Below are positions 41,089 to 50,290 of a stretch of 62,695 bases of DNA, piece after piece. The notes below the pieces were generated by a model that searched no databases, was not told the origin of the DNA, and was given only the letters and a program-made list of their open reading frames with translations. The stretch is from a bacterium. Its GTDB lineage: Bacteria; Chloroflexota; Anaerolineae; Caldilineales; Caldilineaceae. The stretch's first letter is position 1; the number at the start of each line of letters is the position of its first letter. The position numbers were made by a program, and so were the translations under genes. The stretch lies in assembly GCA_016124945.1 (NCBI GenBank), contig WGMT01000074.1, forward strand, positions 1-62,695, in the 5' to 3' direction.

Positions 41089-42459
41089 CTAGCCAAACGA
41101 CGGGAGATGGGACAGGCTCTCCTGAATGGCTGCCTCTGGGTAATCATAATCCACGAGCTTGCCCGACATGTACGACTCATAGGAGGCCAGGTCAAAGTGT
41201 CCATGGCCGCAGAGATTAAAGACAATCGTCTTCGCTTCACCACTTTCCTTGCACTTCAATGCCTCTTGCATTGCGCCCCAAATAGCATGGCTTGGTTCCG
41301 GTGCAGGTAGAATCCCCTCACACTGTGTAAAACTGATGGCGGCATCGAAGATAGCGCGCTGTTGCACATTGACAGCCTCAATCAGCTTTGCTTCTTTCAA
41401 CGCACTAATCTGGGCACTCATCCCATGATACCGCAGCCCACCGGCATGAATCGGCGCAGGGACAAAATCATGGCCAAGTGTATGCATTTTGAGCAACGGC
41501 GTCATCTGCGCAGTGTCACCGAAATCGTAGGTGTAGACGCCACGGGTGAGGCTTGGTGCGGCAGCCGGTTCCACAGCCAGAACGCGCGTCTGCTTGCCAT
41601 TGACGATATTTTCACGTAAGAAGGGGAAGGTAAAACCGCCAAAGTTACTCCCCCCGCCAGTACACCCAACCAGAACGTCGGGCCAATCGGCGCCGGCCAA
41701 CTCCAACTGCTTGATTACCTCCTGACCGATGACGGTTTGGTGTAGGAGCACATGGTTGAGCACACTGCCCAAAGCGTAGTGAGTGTCCTCGCGCATGACG
41801 GCATCTTCCACTGCTTCCGAAATCGCAATGCCTAAGCTACCAGTGCTGTTCGGGTCTTTAGCCAAGATCTGGCGACCGGCATTCGTCTCGGTGCTGGGGC
41901 TGGCCACAACTGACGCGCCCCAGGTTTGCATCATCAGCTTGCGATAGGGCTTCTGGTCATAGCTGACGCGCACCATATATACCTTGCACTCGATACCAAA
42001 CATTTGGCAGGCAAATGCCAACGCGCTCCCCCACTGACCTGCCCCCGTCTCCGTGCTAAGGCGCTTGACGCCTTCCTTCATATTGTAATAGGCCTGCGGC
42101 ACGGCCGTATTGGGTTTATGACTACCCGCAGGGCTAGTCCCCTCATACTTGTAGTAGATTTTCGCCGGAGTGTCCAACGCCTTTTCCCACTGATAAGCGC
42201 GAAAGAGAGGTGTGGGGCGCCAAATACGGTAAATATCCTGCACTTCTTCGGGAATTTCAATGTATCGTTCACTACTGACTTCCTGCTCAATCAAAGCCAT
42301 TGGGAAAAGCGGCGCCAGATCGGCAGGCCCCAGTGGTTGCCCAGTGGCTGGGTGAAGTGGCGGCGGAAGTTGTACACCGGCTGCCGGCAAGTCAGCATTG
42401 ATGTTGTACCAGTGGGTAGGCATATCCGCTTCAGAGAGAACAATCTTCTTAATCGGCAT
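41089..42459 (-). CDS. trpB2: Tryptophan synthase beta-like enzyme, TrpB2 type
   Basis: The start at 42459 (MPIKKIVLSEADMPTHWYN) has TTGGAG upstream. The 456-residue PLP enzyme has the TrpB2-type long N-terminal region and RPTPLFRAYQWEKAL. The Schiff-base Lys lies in PAGSHKPNTA, and the phosphate loop is VGCTGGGSNFGG. TrpB2 joins indole and serine, often without TrpA; no trpA or other trp gene is nearby, in line with an indole-salvage role. It is separated from trxA by a terminator. Confidence 0.92.
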   Translation of the reverse strand: MPIKKIVLSEADMPTHWYNINADLPAAGVQLPPPLHPATGQPLGPADLAPLFPMALIEQEVSSERYIEIPEEVQDIYRIWRPTPLFRAYQWEKALDTPAKIYYKYEGTSPAGSHKPNTAVPQAYYNMKEGVKRLSTETGAGQWGSALAFACQMFGIECKVYMVRVSYDQKPYRKLMMQTWGASVVASPSTETNAGRQILAKDPNSTGSLGIAISEAVEDAVMREDTHYALGSVLNHVLLHQTVIGQEVIKQLELAGADWPDVLVGCTGGGSNFGGFTFPFLRENIVNGKQTRVLAVEPAAAPSLTRGVYTYDFGDTAQMTPLLKMHTLGHDFVPAPIHAGGLRYHGMSAQISALKEAKLIEAVNVQQRAIFDAAISFTQCEGILPAPEPSHAIWGAMQEALKCKESGEAKTIVFNLCGHGHFDLASYESYMSGKLVDYDYPEAAIQESLSHLPSFG

Positions 42460-42621
42460 AGAATACTCCAATCTGTTCTGATTTAAAGGATAGTTGAATT
42501 TGAGCCCAGTTGAGCAGGGAGCAGGATGTTGTTCGATGAGGGGGACCGAATAAAACAATGAATTCAACCGTCAAGCGTGGGGCAGTAGACAACTTATTTT
42601 ATCACCAGATGGAATTCTCAG

Positions 42622-42659
42622 AAAAACAAAAAGGGCCAAGCTCGTTAAGCCTGACCCTT
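42622..42659 (-). terminator. Intrinsic terminator after trxA
   Basis: On the minus strand AAGGGTCAGGC, a seven-base loop and GCTTGGCCCTT form an 11-bp stem with a G-U pair, followed by TTTGTTTTTC. It starts 24 bases after the trxA stop. Confidence 0.9.
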
Positions 42660-42682
42660 CGTCTAACTTTCAAAAACCAAGT

Positions 42683-43009
42683 TTACCCCAGGTGCGCATT
42701 CAACTTACTGCGTAGCTGCTCCTTGGGCTGATAACCTACAATCGTGGCAACTGGCTGTCCACCCTTAAAGAGCATCAAAGTGGGAATGCTCATAACCCCA
42801 AAGGCCATAGCCGTCGACTGATTCTCGTCAACGTCGAGTTTGCCAATGACGAGTTTATCGCTCATCTCTACAGCCAGCTCTTCAAGAACCGGTGCAATCA
42901 TCTTACACGGGCCACACCATTCGGCCCAAAAGTCAACCAACACAGGCTTTTCGGCGTTGACTACAGTCTCTTCAAAAGTAGCATCGGTCACAGGAATTGG
43001 CTTACTCAT
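42683..43009 (-). CDS. trxA: Thioredoxin
   Basis: The start at 43009 (MSKPIPVTDATFEE) is fixed by TGGAGGA. The 108-residue protein has the redox site WCGPC (residues 31-35) and the cis-Pro motif SIPTLMLFKGG. It reduces protein disulfides in the cytoplasm. It has its own promoter (TTGACA/TACTAT) and terminator, so it is a single-gene unit. Confidence 0.96.
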   Translation of the reverse strand: MSKPIPVTDATFEETVVNAEKPVLVDFWAEWCGPCKMIAPVLEELAVEMSDKLVIGKLDVDENQSTAMAFGVMSIPTLMLFKGGQPVATIVGYQPKEQLRSKLNAHLG

Positions 43010-43179
43010 CGTGTCCTCCAGACTGAATATCGTTGGCATTACAGAGAAATACAGAGTTGCACATGAGAAGCCCATCAAACGGGTCGCTACACATTGACAC
43101 GAAGGGACAGATCACATGCGACGATAGTTTAGCATACAATTGCATCAAGGATGTAGATGTAAATTCAACTACAAAAAAT

Positions 43180-43208
43180 ATAGTACCTATCTAAAGCAAA
43201 TTTGTCAA
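43180..43208 (-). promoter_or_regulatory. Promoter of trxA
   Basis: On the minus strand a consensus TTGACA (43208-43203), a 17-base spacer and TACTAT (43185-43180) lie 170 bases before the trxA start. The long leader between them holds no gene. Confidence 0.75.
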
Positions 43209-43238
43209 AGCGGTGCAGGAACAAACCTACGTGCTGGT

Positions 43239-43835
43239 TTATCCATCTTTCCGGCTTTGTCGTTTGCGTAAGAACGCAGCAAACTCGGCCTCGTCAAGTT
43301 TATGGGGCGAACGTTTTACCCCACTACGCTCAGTCTCTGGTTGATCTGCAGCCACATGAGGATACAGATAATTCACGATAGATGCAATCGGGCCAGCCCC
43401 AATATCCAAGAATAGATTGGTGAGTTCAGTCACACCTGGCAAGTTGACAATCAGTGTGCGTCCACGAATACCTGCTACCCCCCGGTCCAAAATTGCATCG
43501 GCGTTGACAGCATACGCTTGCATCCTCATCAATTCGGGTAATGAGGGTAGTAAGCGGTCGACAACCGATATGGTGGCTTCAGGGAGAATCTCTGCTTCAC
43601 TTAACCCGGCAGCCGGGAAAGTACCACCTACGGTTAGAATTAGCTCGATCTCTTCCTCGTCACACCAGCGGCGAAGCACTTCTTCAACCCAATGACGCTG
43701 GCTACCCGCTACTTGTTGGTGCAACACAATTACCCCCGTCAAGGACTGACGTAAGCGTTGCACAAGAGGCGCAGTAACAGGCTCTACAACAACGTTGTCT
43801 TGTGAAACAAGAAGAATCGCAGTCCGCACGACCAT
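43239..43835 (-). CDS. MogA/MoaB-like molybdopterin-binding protein
   Basis: The start at 43835 (MVVRTAILLVSQ) has GTGGAG upstream. Most of the 198 residues form a MoCF-biosynthesis fold: LILTVGGTFPAAG, LPEATISVVDRLLP, ILDRGVAGIRGRTLIVNLPG. The usual TGGTGxxxxD segment is altered (VGGTFPAAGLSE), so adenylation of molybdopterin is uncertain. The last 40 residues are a charged tail (KLDEAEFAAFLRKRQSRKDG). It follows rpsI on the same strand; no other molybdenum-cofactor gene is near. Confidence 0.72.
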   Translation of the reverse strand: MVVRTAILLVSQDNVVVEPVTAPLVQRLRQSLTGVIVLHQQVAGSQRHWVEEVLRRWCDEEEIELILTVGGTFPAAGLSEAEILPEATISVVDRLLPSLPELMRMQAYAVNADAILDRGVAGIRGRTLIVNLPGVTELTNLFLDIGAGPIASIVNYLYPHVAADQPETERSGVKRSPHKLDEAEFAAFLRKRQSRKDG

Positions 43836-43883
43836 GATGTTGTCAATCTCCACGAATAGGACACCCTATATCGTTAAAACGAG

Positions 43884-43910
43884 AGAAGCGGTGACCAAAT
43901 GGTCACCGCT
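43884..43910 (-). terminator. Terminator at the end of the ribosomal block
   Basis: A perfect 10-bp stem, AGCGGTGACC (43887-43896) with GGTCACCGCT (43901-43910), has a four-base loop. On the minus strand it is followed by TCTCTCGTTTT, a moderate U tract. It lies about 30 bases after rpsI. Confidence 0.75.
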
Positions 43911-43940
43911 CCAAAAACGCTCATTTGTCGTCTAGCCAGA

Positions 43941-44336
43941 TTAGCGCTTGGTATACTGAGGAGCCTTGCGGGCGCGCTTCAGACCTGGTTTCTTGCGTTC
44001 TTTAACACGGGAATCCCGGGTCAAAAAGCCGGCAGACTTCAATGTCCCGCGCAGATTCGCATCGACACTGCACAAAGCACGGGCTACACCATGACGAGCA
44101 GCCTGAGCCTGTCCACTTTCACCGCCACCCTTCACGTGTACACTAATATTAAAGCTACCTTGTGTACCAGTGAGAACCAATGGCTGACGTAACATCACCT
44201 GATCCTGTTCGCGACCAAAATACTGGGCGAGCGGCAGGTCATTAACGATGATATCACCATTACCAGGATAGATACGAACCCGTGCACTAGCACTTTTGCG
44301 ACGGCCAACAGCTTCGGTGTATTCACTCATAGTCAT
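43941..44336 (-). CDS. rpsI: Ribosomal protein uS9
   Basis: The 131-residue protein has the S9 N-terminus (YTEAVGRRKSASARVRIYPG) and the conserved basic C-terminal tail (KPGLKRARKAPQYTKR) that reaches the P-site tRNA on the 30S subunit. GGAGAG precedes the ATG. It follows rplM by 11 bases in the common rplM-rpsI pair and is the last ribosomal gene of the block. Confidence 0.97.
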   Translation of the reverse strand: MTMSEYTEAVGRRKSASARVRIYPGNGDIIVNDLPLAQYFGREQDQVMLRQPLVLTGTQGSFNISVHVKGGGESGQAQAARHGVARALCSVDANLRGTLKSAGFLTRDSRVKERKKPGLKRARKAPQYTKR

Positions 44337-44347
44337 TGTTTACTCTC

Positions 44348-44782
44348 CTAGAGCTCCAACGCTTTCGGCTGCTGAGCTTCATGCGGATGCTCACTGCCAG
44401 GGTAAATCTTCAACTTTTTCATTTGAGCCCGTCCCAGTTTGGTCTTGGGCATCATCCCCTTAACTGCTTCCTGAATAATGCGGTCAGGGAAACGACCTAA
44501 CTGTTCACGCATTGTGCGTGTTTTCAAGCCGCCGGGGTAGGTGGAATGCCTGTAATAGCGCTTCTCATCCATCCGGTTGCCGGTCACAACAAACTTTTCG
44601 CAGTTGATAACAATGACAAAATCACCAGTATCAACATGCGGGGTGAAGGTCGGCTTGTGCTTTCCTCGTAAAATCTGCGCAATTTCCGAAGCCAAACGAC
44701 CAAGCGTCTTTCCAGTGGCATCAACCACCCACCACTCACGGCTTGCTTTAGCTTCTTCTGCGCTTGGACTGAATGTCTTCAC
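44348..44782 (-). CDS. rplM: Ribosomal protein uL13
   Basis: The start is GTG at 44782 (VKTFSPSAEEAKASREWWVV), because GGGAG lies nine bases before it and the sequence then matches the family start MKTFS. An in-frame ATG at 44809 would add nine residues. The 144-residue protein has VVDATGKTLGRLASEIAQIL and MLPKTKLGR-like MMPKTKLGRAQMKKLKIY. It is an early-assembling 50S protein. Confidence 0.95.
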   Translation of the reverse strand: MKTFSPSAEEAKASREWWVVDATGKTLGRLASEIAQILRGKHKPTFTPHVDTGDFVIVINCEKFVVTGNRMDEKRYYRHSTYPGGLKTRTMREQLGRFPDRIIQEAVKGMMPKTKLGRAQMKKLKIYPGSEHPHEAQQPKALEL

Positions 44783-44864
44783 GCTACTCACTCCCTTTTT
44801 GGCTCTCATGTGCAGAACCTAATACTTGACAACCTTAAGATCTGCAAACATCCAAACTTTTGAT

Positions 44865-45707
44865 CTAAGCGACTGAAAAACAGTCGGTAAAAAGTTGCGG
44901 GTAGGCTTGATAATTTACCCGCTCTAGTACAAGTCCATGTGGTGGGGCTGGTGGTGCAGACCGGCTACGATCGCGTGCTACCAATGCGGCACCTACGTCC
45001 TCAACCGTCCATTCAGCACGGCCTACAGCAAGCAACGTACCAACCAAATTCCGCACCATACGCCGCAAAAAGGCATTTGCAGTTACGGTGAACACCACGG
45101 CTTGCAAAGCGCCCACTGTTTGTTCAAGCGTCTCTGGTCGAAGTTGCCACCCGATTTCACTGATACAACGAACAGTCACCTCTCCCTGTGGTGGCTGACC
45201 AAATGTAGCAAAGTCATGCTCACCTTTGAGAACAACAGACGCCATGTTCATCAACTCAAGATCAAGAGAATATGGCTCAATGAAAGCATATCGATCCAAC
45301 GTCGGAAAGTGCGCCCATCGAAACCTGGTATCTGCGAACGGACAGTAGACTGTGTAAGAGTACGTTCGGCTTGTTGCACTGAAACGTGGATGAAATCTAT
45401 CCGGCGCTTCTGCAATAGATCGAACAAGCACAGTAGACGGAAGAAAGTGATTCCATGCCTTCGCCAGAGCCTCAAGCGAATGACGCCATGGCACCGTTAC
45501 AGAGATAACCTGCCCTCGAGCGTGGACACCTGTATCGGTACGACCAGAACCAGCAATTCGGCAAAAGCAGCCTGTAACCTGCTCTAATGCCAATTCTAAG
45601 ACACCTTGAACAGTCTCAACGCCATCCTGAACCTGAAAACCGTTGAACGTTGTGCCTTCATAGGCAACCAGTGCACAGACGGTCCGCTCTGGATGAACAA
45701 CATTCAT
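44865..45707 (-). CDS. truA: tRNA pseudouridine synthase A
   Basis: The 280-residue enzyme has the catalytic Asp (D58) in GSGRTDTGVHARGQV, an N-terminal AYEGTTFNGFQVQ and the C-terminal FLRRMVRNLVGTLLAVGRAE. It converts uridines 38-40 of the tRNA anticodon arm to pseudouridine. AGGAAG precedes the ATG. It lies 15 bases after rplQ, the common arrangement following the alpha operon. Confidence 0.94.
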   Translation of the reverse strand: MNVVHPERTVCALVAYEGTTFNGFQVQDGVETVQGVLELALEQVTGCFCRIAGSGRTDTGVHARGQVISVTVPWRHSLEALAKAWNHFLPSTVLVRSIAEAPDRFHPRFSATSRTYSYTVYCPFADTRFRWAHFPTLDRYAFIEPYSLDLELMNMASVVLKGEHDFATFGQPPQGEVTVRCISEIGWQLRPETLEQTVGALQAVVFTVTANAFLRRMVRNLVGTLLAVGRAEWTVEDVGAALVARDRSRSAPPAPPHGLVLERVNYQAYPQLFTDCFSVA

Positions 45708-45722
45708 TGAAGCTTCCTGGCT

Positions 45723-46097
45723 TTAGTCGTTAACCAATTCCAGTACCGCCATCTCCGCACCGTCACCCTGACGCTTGCCCATCTTCAAGATACGCACATA
45801 ACCACCAGGACGTTCTTGATAGCGAGGCGCAAGTTCATCGAAGACTTTCTTCGCCACCGTTTTGTCATTCAAATAAGCCACAACTTGTCGCTGTGCATGG
45901 ACACGATTGCCACCATCAACAAGACTGCGTTTAGCCTTGGTAATTAGCTTCTCAGCATCGGCACGAACGGCACGGGCTTTGGCTTCGGTGGTAATGATCC
46001 GCTCGTGGATATACAGGTCGCGGATCAAATTTCGGAATAGGGCCTTCCGTTGATCGGAAGTACGCCCAAGTTTGTAACCAGCAATATTATGTCGCAT
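45723..46097 (-). CDS. rplQ: Ribosomal protein bL17
   Basis: The 124-residue 50S protein shows the L17 signature KLGRTSDQRKALFRNL near the N-terminus and GGYVRILKMGKRQGDGAEM near the end. It follows rpoA by about 115 bases and precedes truA, as in most alpha operons. Confidence 0.96.
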   Translation of the reverse strand: MRHNIAGYKLGRTSDQRKALFRNLIRDLYIHERIITTEAKARAVRADAEKLITKAKRSLVDGGNRVHAQRQVVAYLNDKTVAKKVFDELAPRYQERPGGYVRILKMGKRQGDGAEMAVLELVND

Positions 46098-46211
46098 CGT
46101 TCAGACTCCTCTATCGGCGAAACTCACCGGCTGACTGTATCTGATGTTGACCATTGCGCAAGAACAACCCCAGCCAGAGGCGAGCATTCTACAAACGGGC
46201 GTAGCGCCTGG

Positions 46212-47234
46212 TTATGCTTCTTCAGCGAAGACCTCTTCTTCGTCTTCATCTTCACCCGCATCTTCAGAGCGGCTATTGGTAAACGCGCTCAAATCCACAC
46301 CGGGGACGTTCATATAACCCTTTTCTTCTAACCGCTCAACCAGTTCATCCAACGACTTTTTACCAAAGTTGCGGATGGCCAACATTTCCTCTTCGCCCTT
46401 TTCCATGCGCTTGAGAATTTCACCGATCTTGGTAATACCGGCGCGTTTCAGACAGTTGTAGGCACGAACGGTTAGTTCAAGTTCTTCAATCGGTGCCTCG
46501 GCGATGCGGCCAGGAATTCCCTCTTCCTCATCTTCCGGTTGCTCAACAATAGTCGTCTGAGCCCCCGCCAACAACGTTAGATGTTGGACCAAAATATCCG
46601 CCGCTTGACGAAGGGCCGCTTCAGGTGAAATAGTGCCATCGGTCCAGACTTCGAGATTCAGTTTATCATAGTCGGTCTGTTGACCGATACGAGTACGCTC
46701 AACTCGATAAGCAGCCTTCTTAACAGGGCTAAAAATAGCATCGACAGGAATCTCACCCAATGGCAGCCGGGTGCGCTCTTCCGCAGGGCTGTATCCACGG
46801 CCACGCTCAACTACCAATTCGATATCCAAATCCACATCATTACTATCTGCTGTCAACAGATAAAGATCCGGGTTGACAACGCTAACCTCTGGTGGACACA
46901 CAAGATCACCAGCAGTAATCGGGCCTTCATGAGCTACTTCGACATAGATGCGTACCGGATCTTCACTCTGGCTGTGTAAGCGAATCTGCTTGACATTAAG
47001 AATGAGGCGGGTGGCATCTTCGCGAACATACGGAATCGTCGAAAATTCATGATGCACGCCACTGATACGAATTGATGAGACAGCAGCACCAGGTAAACTC
47101 GACAGCAAGACACGCCGCAACGAGTTACCCAAGGTAATACCATAGCCACTCTCCAACGGGCTGATCACAAAGTGACCATAGTTTTGAGAATTGGCCTCAA
47201 TTTCGATCTTTGGTAGAACTAGATTATTAAGCAA
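46212..47234 (-). CDS. rpoA: RNA polymerase alpha subunit
   Basis: The start is TTG at 47234 (read M, then LNNLVLPKIEIE), supported by GGGAGGG eight bases upstream. Of 340 residues, about 1-230 form the dimerising domain (GYGITLGNSLRRVLLSSLPG). About 255-320 form the C-terminal DNA- and activator-binding domain (LELTVRAYNCLKRAGI, IRNFGKKSLDELVERL). The C-terminus is acidic (EDEDEEEVFAEEA). A GTGCACCA/TGGTGCAC hairpin lies in the leader. Confidence 0.97.
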   Translation of the reverse strand: MLNNLVLPKIEIEANSQNYGHFVISPLESGYGITLGNSLRRVLLSSLPGAAVSSIRISGVHHEFSTIPYVREDATRLILNVKQIRLHSQSEDPVRIYVEVAHEGPITAGDLVCPPEVSVVNPDLYLLTADSNDVDLDIELVVERGRGYSPAEERTRLPLGEIPVDAIFSPVKKAAYRVERTRIGQQTDYDKLNLEVWTDGTISPEAALRQAADILVQHLTLLAGAQTTIVEQPEDEEEGIPGRIAEAPIEELELTVRAYNCLKRAGITKIGEILKRMEKGEEEMLAIRNFGKKSLDELVERLEEKGYMNVPGVDLSAFTNSRSEDAGEDEDEEEVFAEEA

Positions 47235-47291
47235 CGGCTAACCCTCCCGCTGTTCAGCTTAAAGAAAACACTGCTGCTCAGCTATTTGTTT

Positions 47292-47313
47292 GTGCACCAG
47301 TGTTGTGGTGCAC
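47292..47313. repeat. Hairpin in the rpsD-rpoA gap
   Basis: GTGCACCA (47292-47299) and TGGTGCAC (47306-47313) form a perfect 8-bp stem with a six-base loop. No U tract follows, so it is more likely a regulatory or processing structure than a terminator. Confidence 0.6.
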
Positions 47314-47395
47314 GGCCATCAGTTGATTGTGAAACGCATTCACATGTGCAGTTGCCGCAGCAAACTACAACGGCACATTCACCATCAATGGCCGA

Positions 47396-48031
47396 TTAGC
47401 GGCTGTAATACTCAACAATGAGTTGTTCACGCAACGGGACAGCAATTTCTTCCCGGTTAGGCGTGCCCATCACATTACCGCTTAAGTTGGCCACGTCCAA
47501 ACGCAGCCAGGCAGGAGGATTGGCCCCTTCAAGCAACTGAAGTCGATCCTTGAAGTAGGTGTTGGACCGGCTAGCGTTCTGCACCTGTACCACGTCGCCC
47601 GAGTTGACTAGGAACGAAGGAATATCTGTTTTGTGCCCGTTCACACTAAAATGCCCATGACGAACCAACTGACGCGCCTGTGCACGACTATCAGCAAAAC
47701 CAAGGCGATACACAACATTATCCAGGCGGCTCTCTAACAATGAGAGCAATGTCTCGCCGGTTAGCCCCTTGCGGCGTGTTGCTTCTTCAAAATAGCGGCG
47801 GAACTGGCGCTCAAGCACACCGTACATACGGCGCGCCTTTTGCTTTTCACGTAACTGCATGCCGTAATCAGAAACTTTGCGACGCATGGCAGCCTTGCGA
47901 CCATGGTCACCAGGCGGAAAATTACGGCGCTCAACGGCACACTTGGGGCCCACACAGCGGTCCCCCTTCAAGAACAGTTTTTGGCCCTCACGTCGGCACA
48001 GCTTACAAACTGCATCTGTATATCTTGCCAT
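47396..48031 (-). CDS. rpsD: Ribosomal protein uS4
   Basis: The start at 48031 (MARYTDAVCKLCRREGQKLF) follows TGGAGGA. The 211-residue protein has four Cys in the N-terminal zinc-binding segment (CKLCRREG..DRCVGPKCAVERR), the Zn form of S4, and the S4 RNA-binding domain (LESRLDNVVYRLGFADSRAQ). It is a primary 16S rRNA binder and in other bacteria a repressor of its own operon. The 276-base gap before it holds an AAGCCGCTT/AAGCGGCTT hairpin (48171-48204). Confidence 0.97.
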   Translation of the reverse strand: MARYTDAVCKLCRREGQKLFLKGDRCVGPKCAVERRNFPPGDHGRKAAMRRKVSDYGMQLREKQKARRMYGVLERQFRRYFEEATRRKGLTGETLLSLLESRLDNVVYRLGFADSRAQARQLVRHGHFSVNGHKTDIPSFLVNSGDVVQVQNASRSNTYFKDRLQLLEGANPPAWLRLDVANLSGNVMGTPNREEIAVPLREQLIVEYYSR

Positions 48032-48307
48032 CTTTCCTCCAGACTGACATTCCTGCACGCCAGCCGATTCTTATACATCGGGCTGGTCGAGATCAGTTGT
48101 TTGCATTCAAACGAATTTTTCCATCATCAAGAAAACCGTGTCCAAAAACAATCATGCCATCCGAACACAGAAGCCGCTTTCCGATACATAAGCAGAAGCG
48201 GCTTATCCCGATAAATCAACTCAAATCATCAGACTCAAGTGCACAATTACAAAATGAAGAGATACACTGAAGTTCTACCCTCCTACCAAAAAAGGCAGGA
48301 AGAAACC

Positions 48308-48727
48308 TTACACACGACGCTTTTTCGGCGGACGGGTGCCATTGTGTGGAACCGGCGTAATGTCCGAAATAGACAAAATCTGAAGACCAGAGGGCAACAA
48401 AGAACGCACTGCGCTCTCACGACCCGGACCAGGCCCCTTCACAAAAACGTCGACTTCACGCATATTGAAGTCGGCAGATGCCACGCGAGCAGCATTTTGA
48501 GCTGCCAATTGCGCAGCGAAAGGTGTGCTCTTTCGGCTTCCTTTGAAGCCTACCGAACCAGCACTCGCCCAACAAACAACATTCCCTTGTGGATCAGTGA
48601 TGGTGATAATCGTATTATTGAAGGTAGCGTGGATGTGAACTTGCCCCTTCGGGACACTGCGACGTTCACGTCGAGTTACGCGACGGCTACTACCACCACG
48701 TCGACGTTGTTGTTGTGCTCGAGCCAT
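48308..48727 (-). CDS. rpsK: Ribosomal protein uS11
   Basis: The 139-residue 30S platform protein has a basic N-terminal extension (MARAQQQRRRGGSSRRVTRR) and the S11 core (GQVHIHATFNNTIITITDPQ, VKGPGPGRESAVRSL, SISDITPVPHNGTRPPKKRR). Its start is 104 bases after the rpsM stop, with GGAG upstream. Confidence 0.97.
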   Translation of the reverse strand: MARAQQQRRRGGSSRRVTRRERRSVPKGQVHIHATFNNTIITITDPQGNVVCWASAGSVGFKGSRKSTPFAAQLAAQNAARVASADFNMREVDVFVKGPGPGRESAVRSLLPSGLQILSISDITPVPHNGTRPPKKRRV

Positions 48728-48831
48728 TGTAACTCCTCTATCCCCATTGGATCCTGGATCGCAGACAACGACACAGATACACTGCCACTAGACAAAGACA
48801 GTGCACCCATGCCACTGACTGACGACCTATT

Positions 48832-49209
48832 TTACTTGCGTGCTCGCTTTTTCCCGGCCACCGTGCGGCGAACGCCACGCCGAGTACGGGCATTGGTCCG
48901 AGTGCGCTGACCGCGCGCCGGCAAATTACGTCGATGCCGCAACCCTCGGTAGCTACCAATTTCAATCAGCCGCTTAATATTCATGCTTACTTCGCGGCGC
49001 AAGTCACCTTCTACACGATAGTTACGTTCAATAAAATCACGCAACAACGCAATTTCATTTACGTCCAGATCTTTCACACGGCGGGTGGGATCAATCCCTG
49101 TCGCCTCGCAAATTGTCTGGCTGGTTGTCCTACCAATACCATAGATGTAGGTGAGTGATATTTCCACCCGCTTTTCACGCGGAATGTCGACGCCAGCAAT
49201 ACGTGCCAT
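48832..49209 (-). CDS. rpsM: Ribosomal protein uS13
   Basis: The 125-residue protein has ARIAGVDIPREKRVEISLTY, GRTTSQTICEATGIDP and the C-terminal RGLRHRRNLPARGQRTRTNA. It contacts the P-site tRNA and the 50S subunit. AAGGAGAG precedes the ATG. It follows rpmJ by 31 bases. Confidence 0.97.
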   Translation of the reverse strand: MARIAGVDIPREKRVEISLTYIYGIGRTTSQTICEATGIDPTRRVKDLDVNEIALLRDFIERNYRVEGDLRREVSMNIKRLIEIGSYRGLRHRRNLPARGQRTRTNARTRRGVRRTVAGKKRARK

Positions 49210-49240
49210 AGTTCTCTCCTTACGTCAAAAAACGACGATT

Positions 49241-49354
49241 TTAACCTTGCCGCTGCTTGTGCTTAGGATTTGAACAGATCACGTACACAATGCCGCGCCG
49301 CCGCACAATCTTGCACTTTTCACAAATTCGCTTAACTGACGGTCGGACCTTCAT
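49241..49354 (-). CDS. rpmJ: Ribosomal protein bL36
   Basis: A 37-residue protein, MKVRPSVKRICEKCKIV then RRRGIVYVICSNPKHKQRQG. It carries the C-x2-C...C...H zinc ligands of the Zn form of L36. GGAGAG lies upstream. It stands between map and rpsM, with no infA gene in the usual place just before it. Confidence 0.95.
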   Translation of the reverse strand: MKVRPSVKRICEKCKIVRRRGIVYVICSNPKHKQRQG

Positions 49355-49408
49355 GTGATCTCTCCTTCAAATAAACCATTGGCGCAACTCTACTATTTTA
49401 TCACACCG

Positions 49409-50227
49409 TTACAAGAGAGTCAATATTTCAGGACCCTTGTTTGTAACTGCAATTGTGTGCTCAAAGTGAGCGTTTAGACTATGATCACGGCTGATCACCG
49501 TCCACTTATCCTTCAATGTGCGAGTCTCCCAGGTGCCAAGTTGCACCATAGGCTCCAACGCAATAACAAGGCCGGGCTGCAAGACCAAATCGCCATCAAT
49601 ATCACCAGCCACGTAATTGAGGACCTGTGGCGCTTCATGCATTGAGCGTCCTACACCGTGACCAGTATATTCACGCACAATATGCATATCCCGGCTTTCC
49701 ACGTAATGCTGCACAGCTGCGCTAATATCACGCACTCGATTACCGGCAATCGCTTGTTCAATACCGGCAAAAAGACTGGCTTCGGTAACAGCCATAAGGC
49801 GTTGGGCATCGCTGCTAATGGTACCAACTGCGTATGTCCAACCACTGTCACCGATAAAGCCACGATAGAGAGCGCCAACATCTATGCTCACGATATCGCC
49901 TTCTTGAAGAATGCGGCCCTTGTTGGGGATGCCGTGCACCAATTCTTCGTTGATGCTGGTACAGATATGAGCCGGATAGCCTCGGTAGCCGAGAAAGCTT
50001 GACGTAGCGCCATGCTTTGCCAATACATCGGCAGCCACTTGGTCGAGTTCAAAGGTACTTACACCAGGGGCAATTGCTTCTTTCAAGGCGACGTGTACAC
50101 GGGCTACAATCCGACCTGCCTCACGCATGATTTGAATCTCGCGAGGGCTTTTCAAGATCGGCTGCGGTCGTGGCTTTTGCTCAGGTCGAGACTGCCGTCG
50201 CAACAGATGTTCTTTTAACTTGCTCAT
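49409..50227 (-). CDS. map: Methionine aminopeptidase, type I
   Basis: Of 272 residues from MSKLKEHLLRRQ (an alternative start is at 50242), the first 30 form a basic extension. The metal ligands are in DVGALYRGFIGDSGWTY (two Asp), TGHGVGRSMHE (His), ALEPM (Glu) and FEHTIAV (Glu). It removes N-terminal Met from nascent proteins. No clear ribosome-binding site is seen. It follows adk by 63 bases in the standard secY-adk-map order. Confidence 0.94.
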   Translation of the reverse strand: MSKLKEHLLRRQSRPEQKPRPQPILKSPREIQIMREAGRIVARVHVALKEAIAPGVSTFELDQVAADVLAKHGATSSFLGYRGYPAHICTSINEELVHGIPNKGRILQEGDIVSIDVGALYRGFIGDSGWTYAVGTISSDAQRLMAVTEASLFAGIEQAIAGNRVRDISAAVQHYVESRDMHIVREYTGHGVGRSMHEAPQVLNYVAGDIDGDLVLQPGLVIALEPMVQLGTWETRTLKDKWTVISRDHSLNAHFEHTIAVTNKGPEILTLL

Positions 50228-50290
50228 CAGATAAGCACTCACTTGTCACTCACAGGGCGTCAATATACGGCGTACGCCAAACAAATTTCG

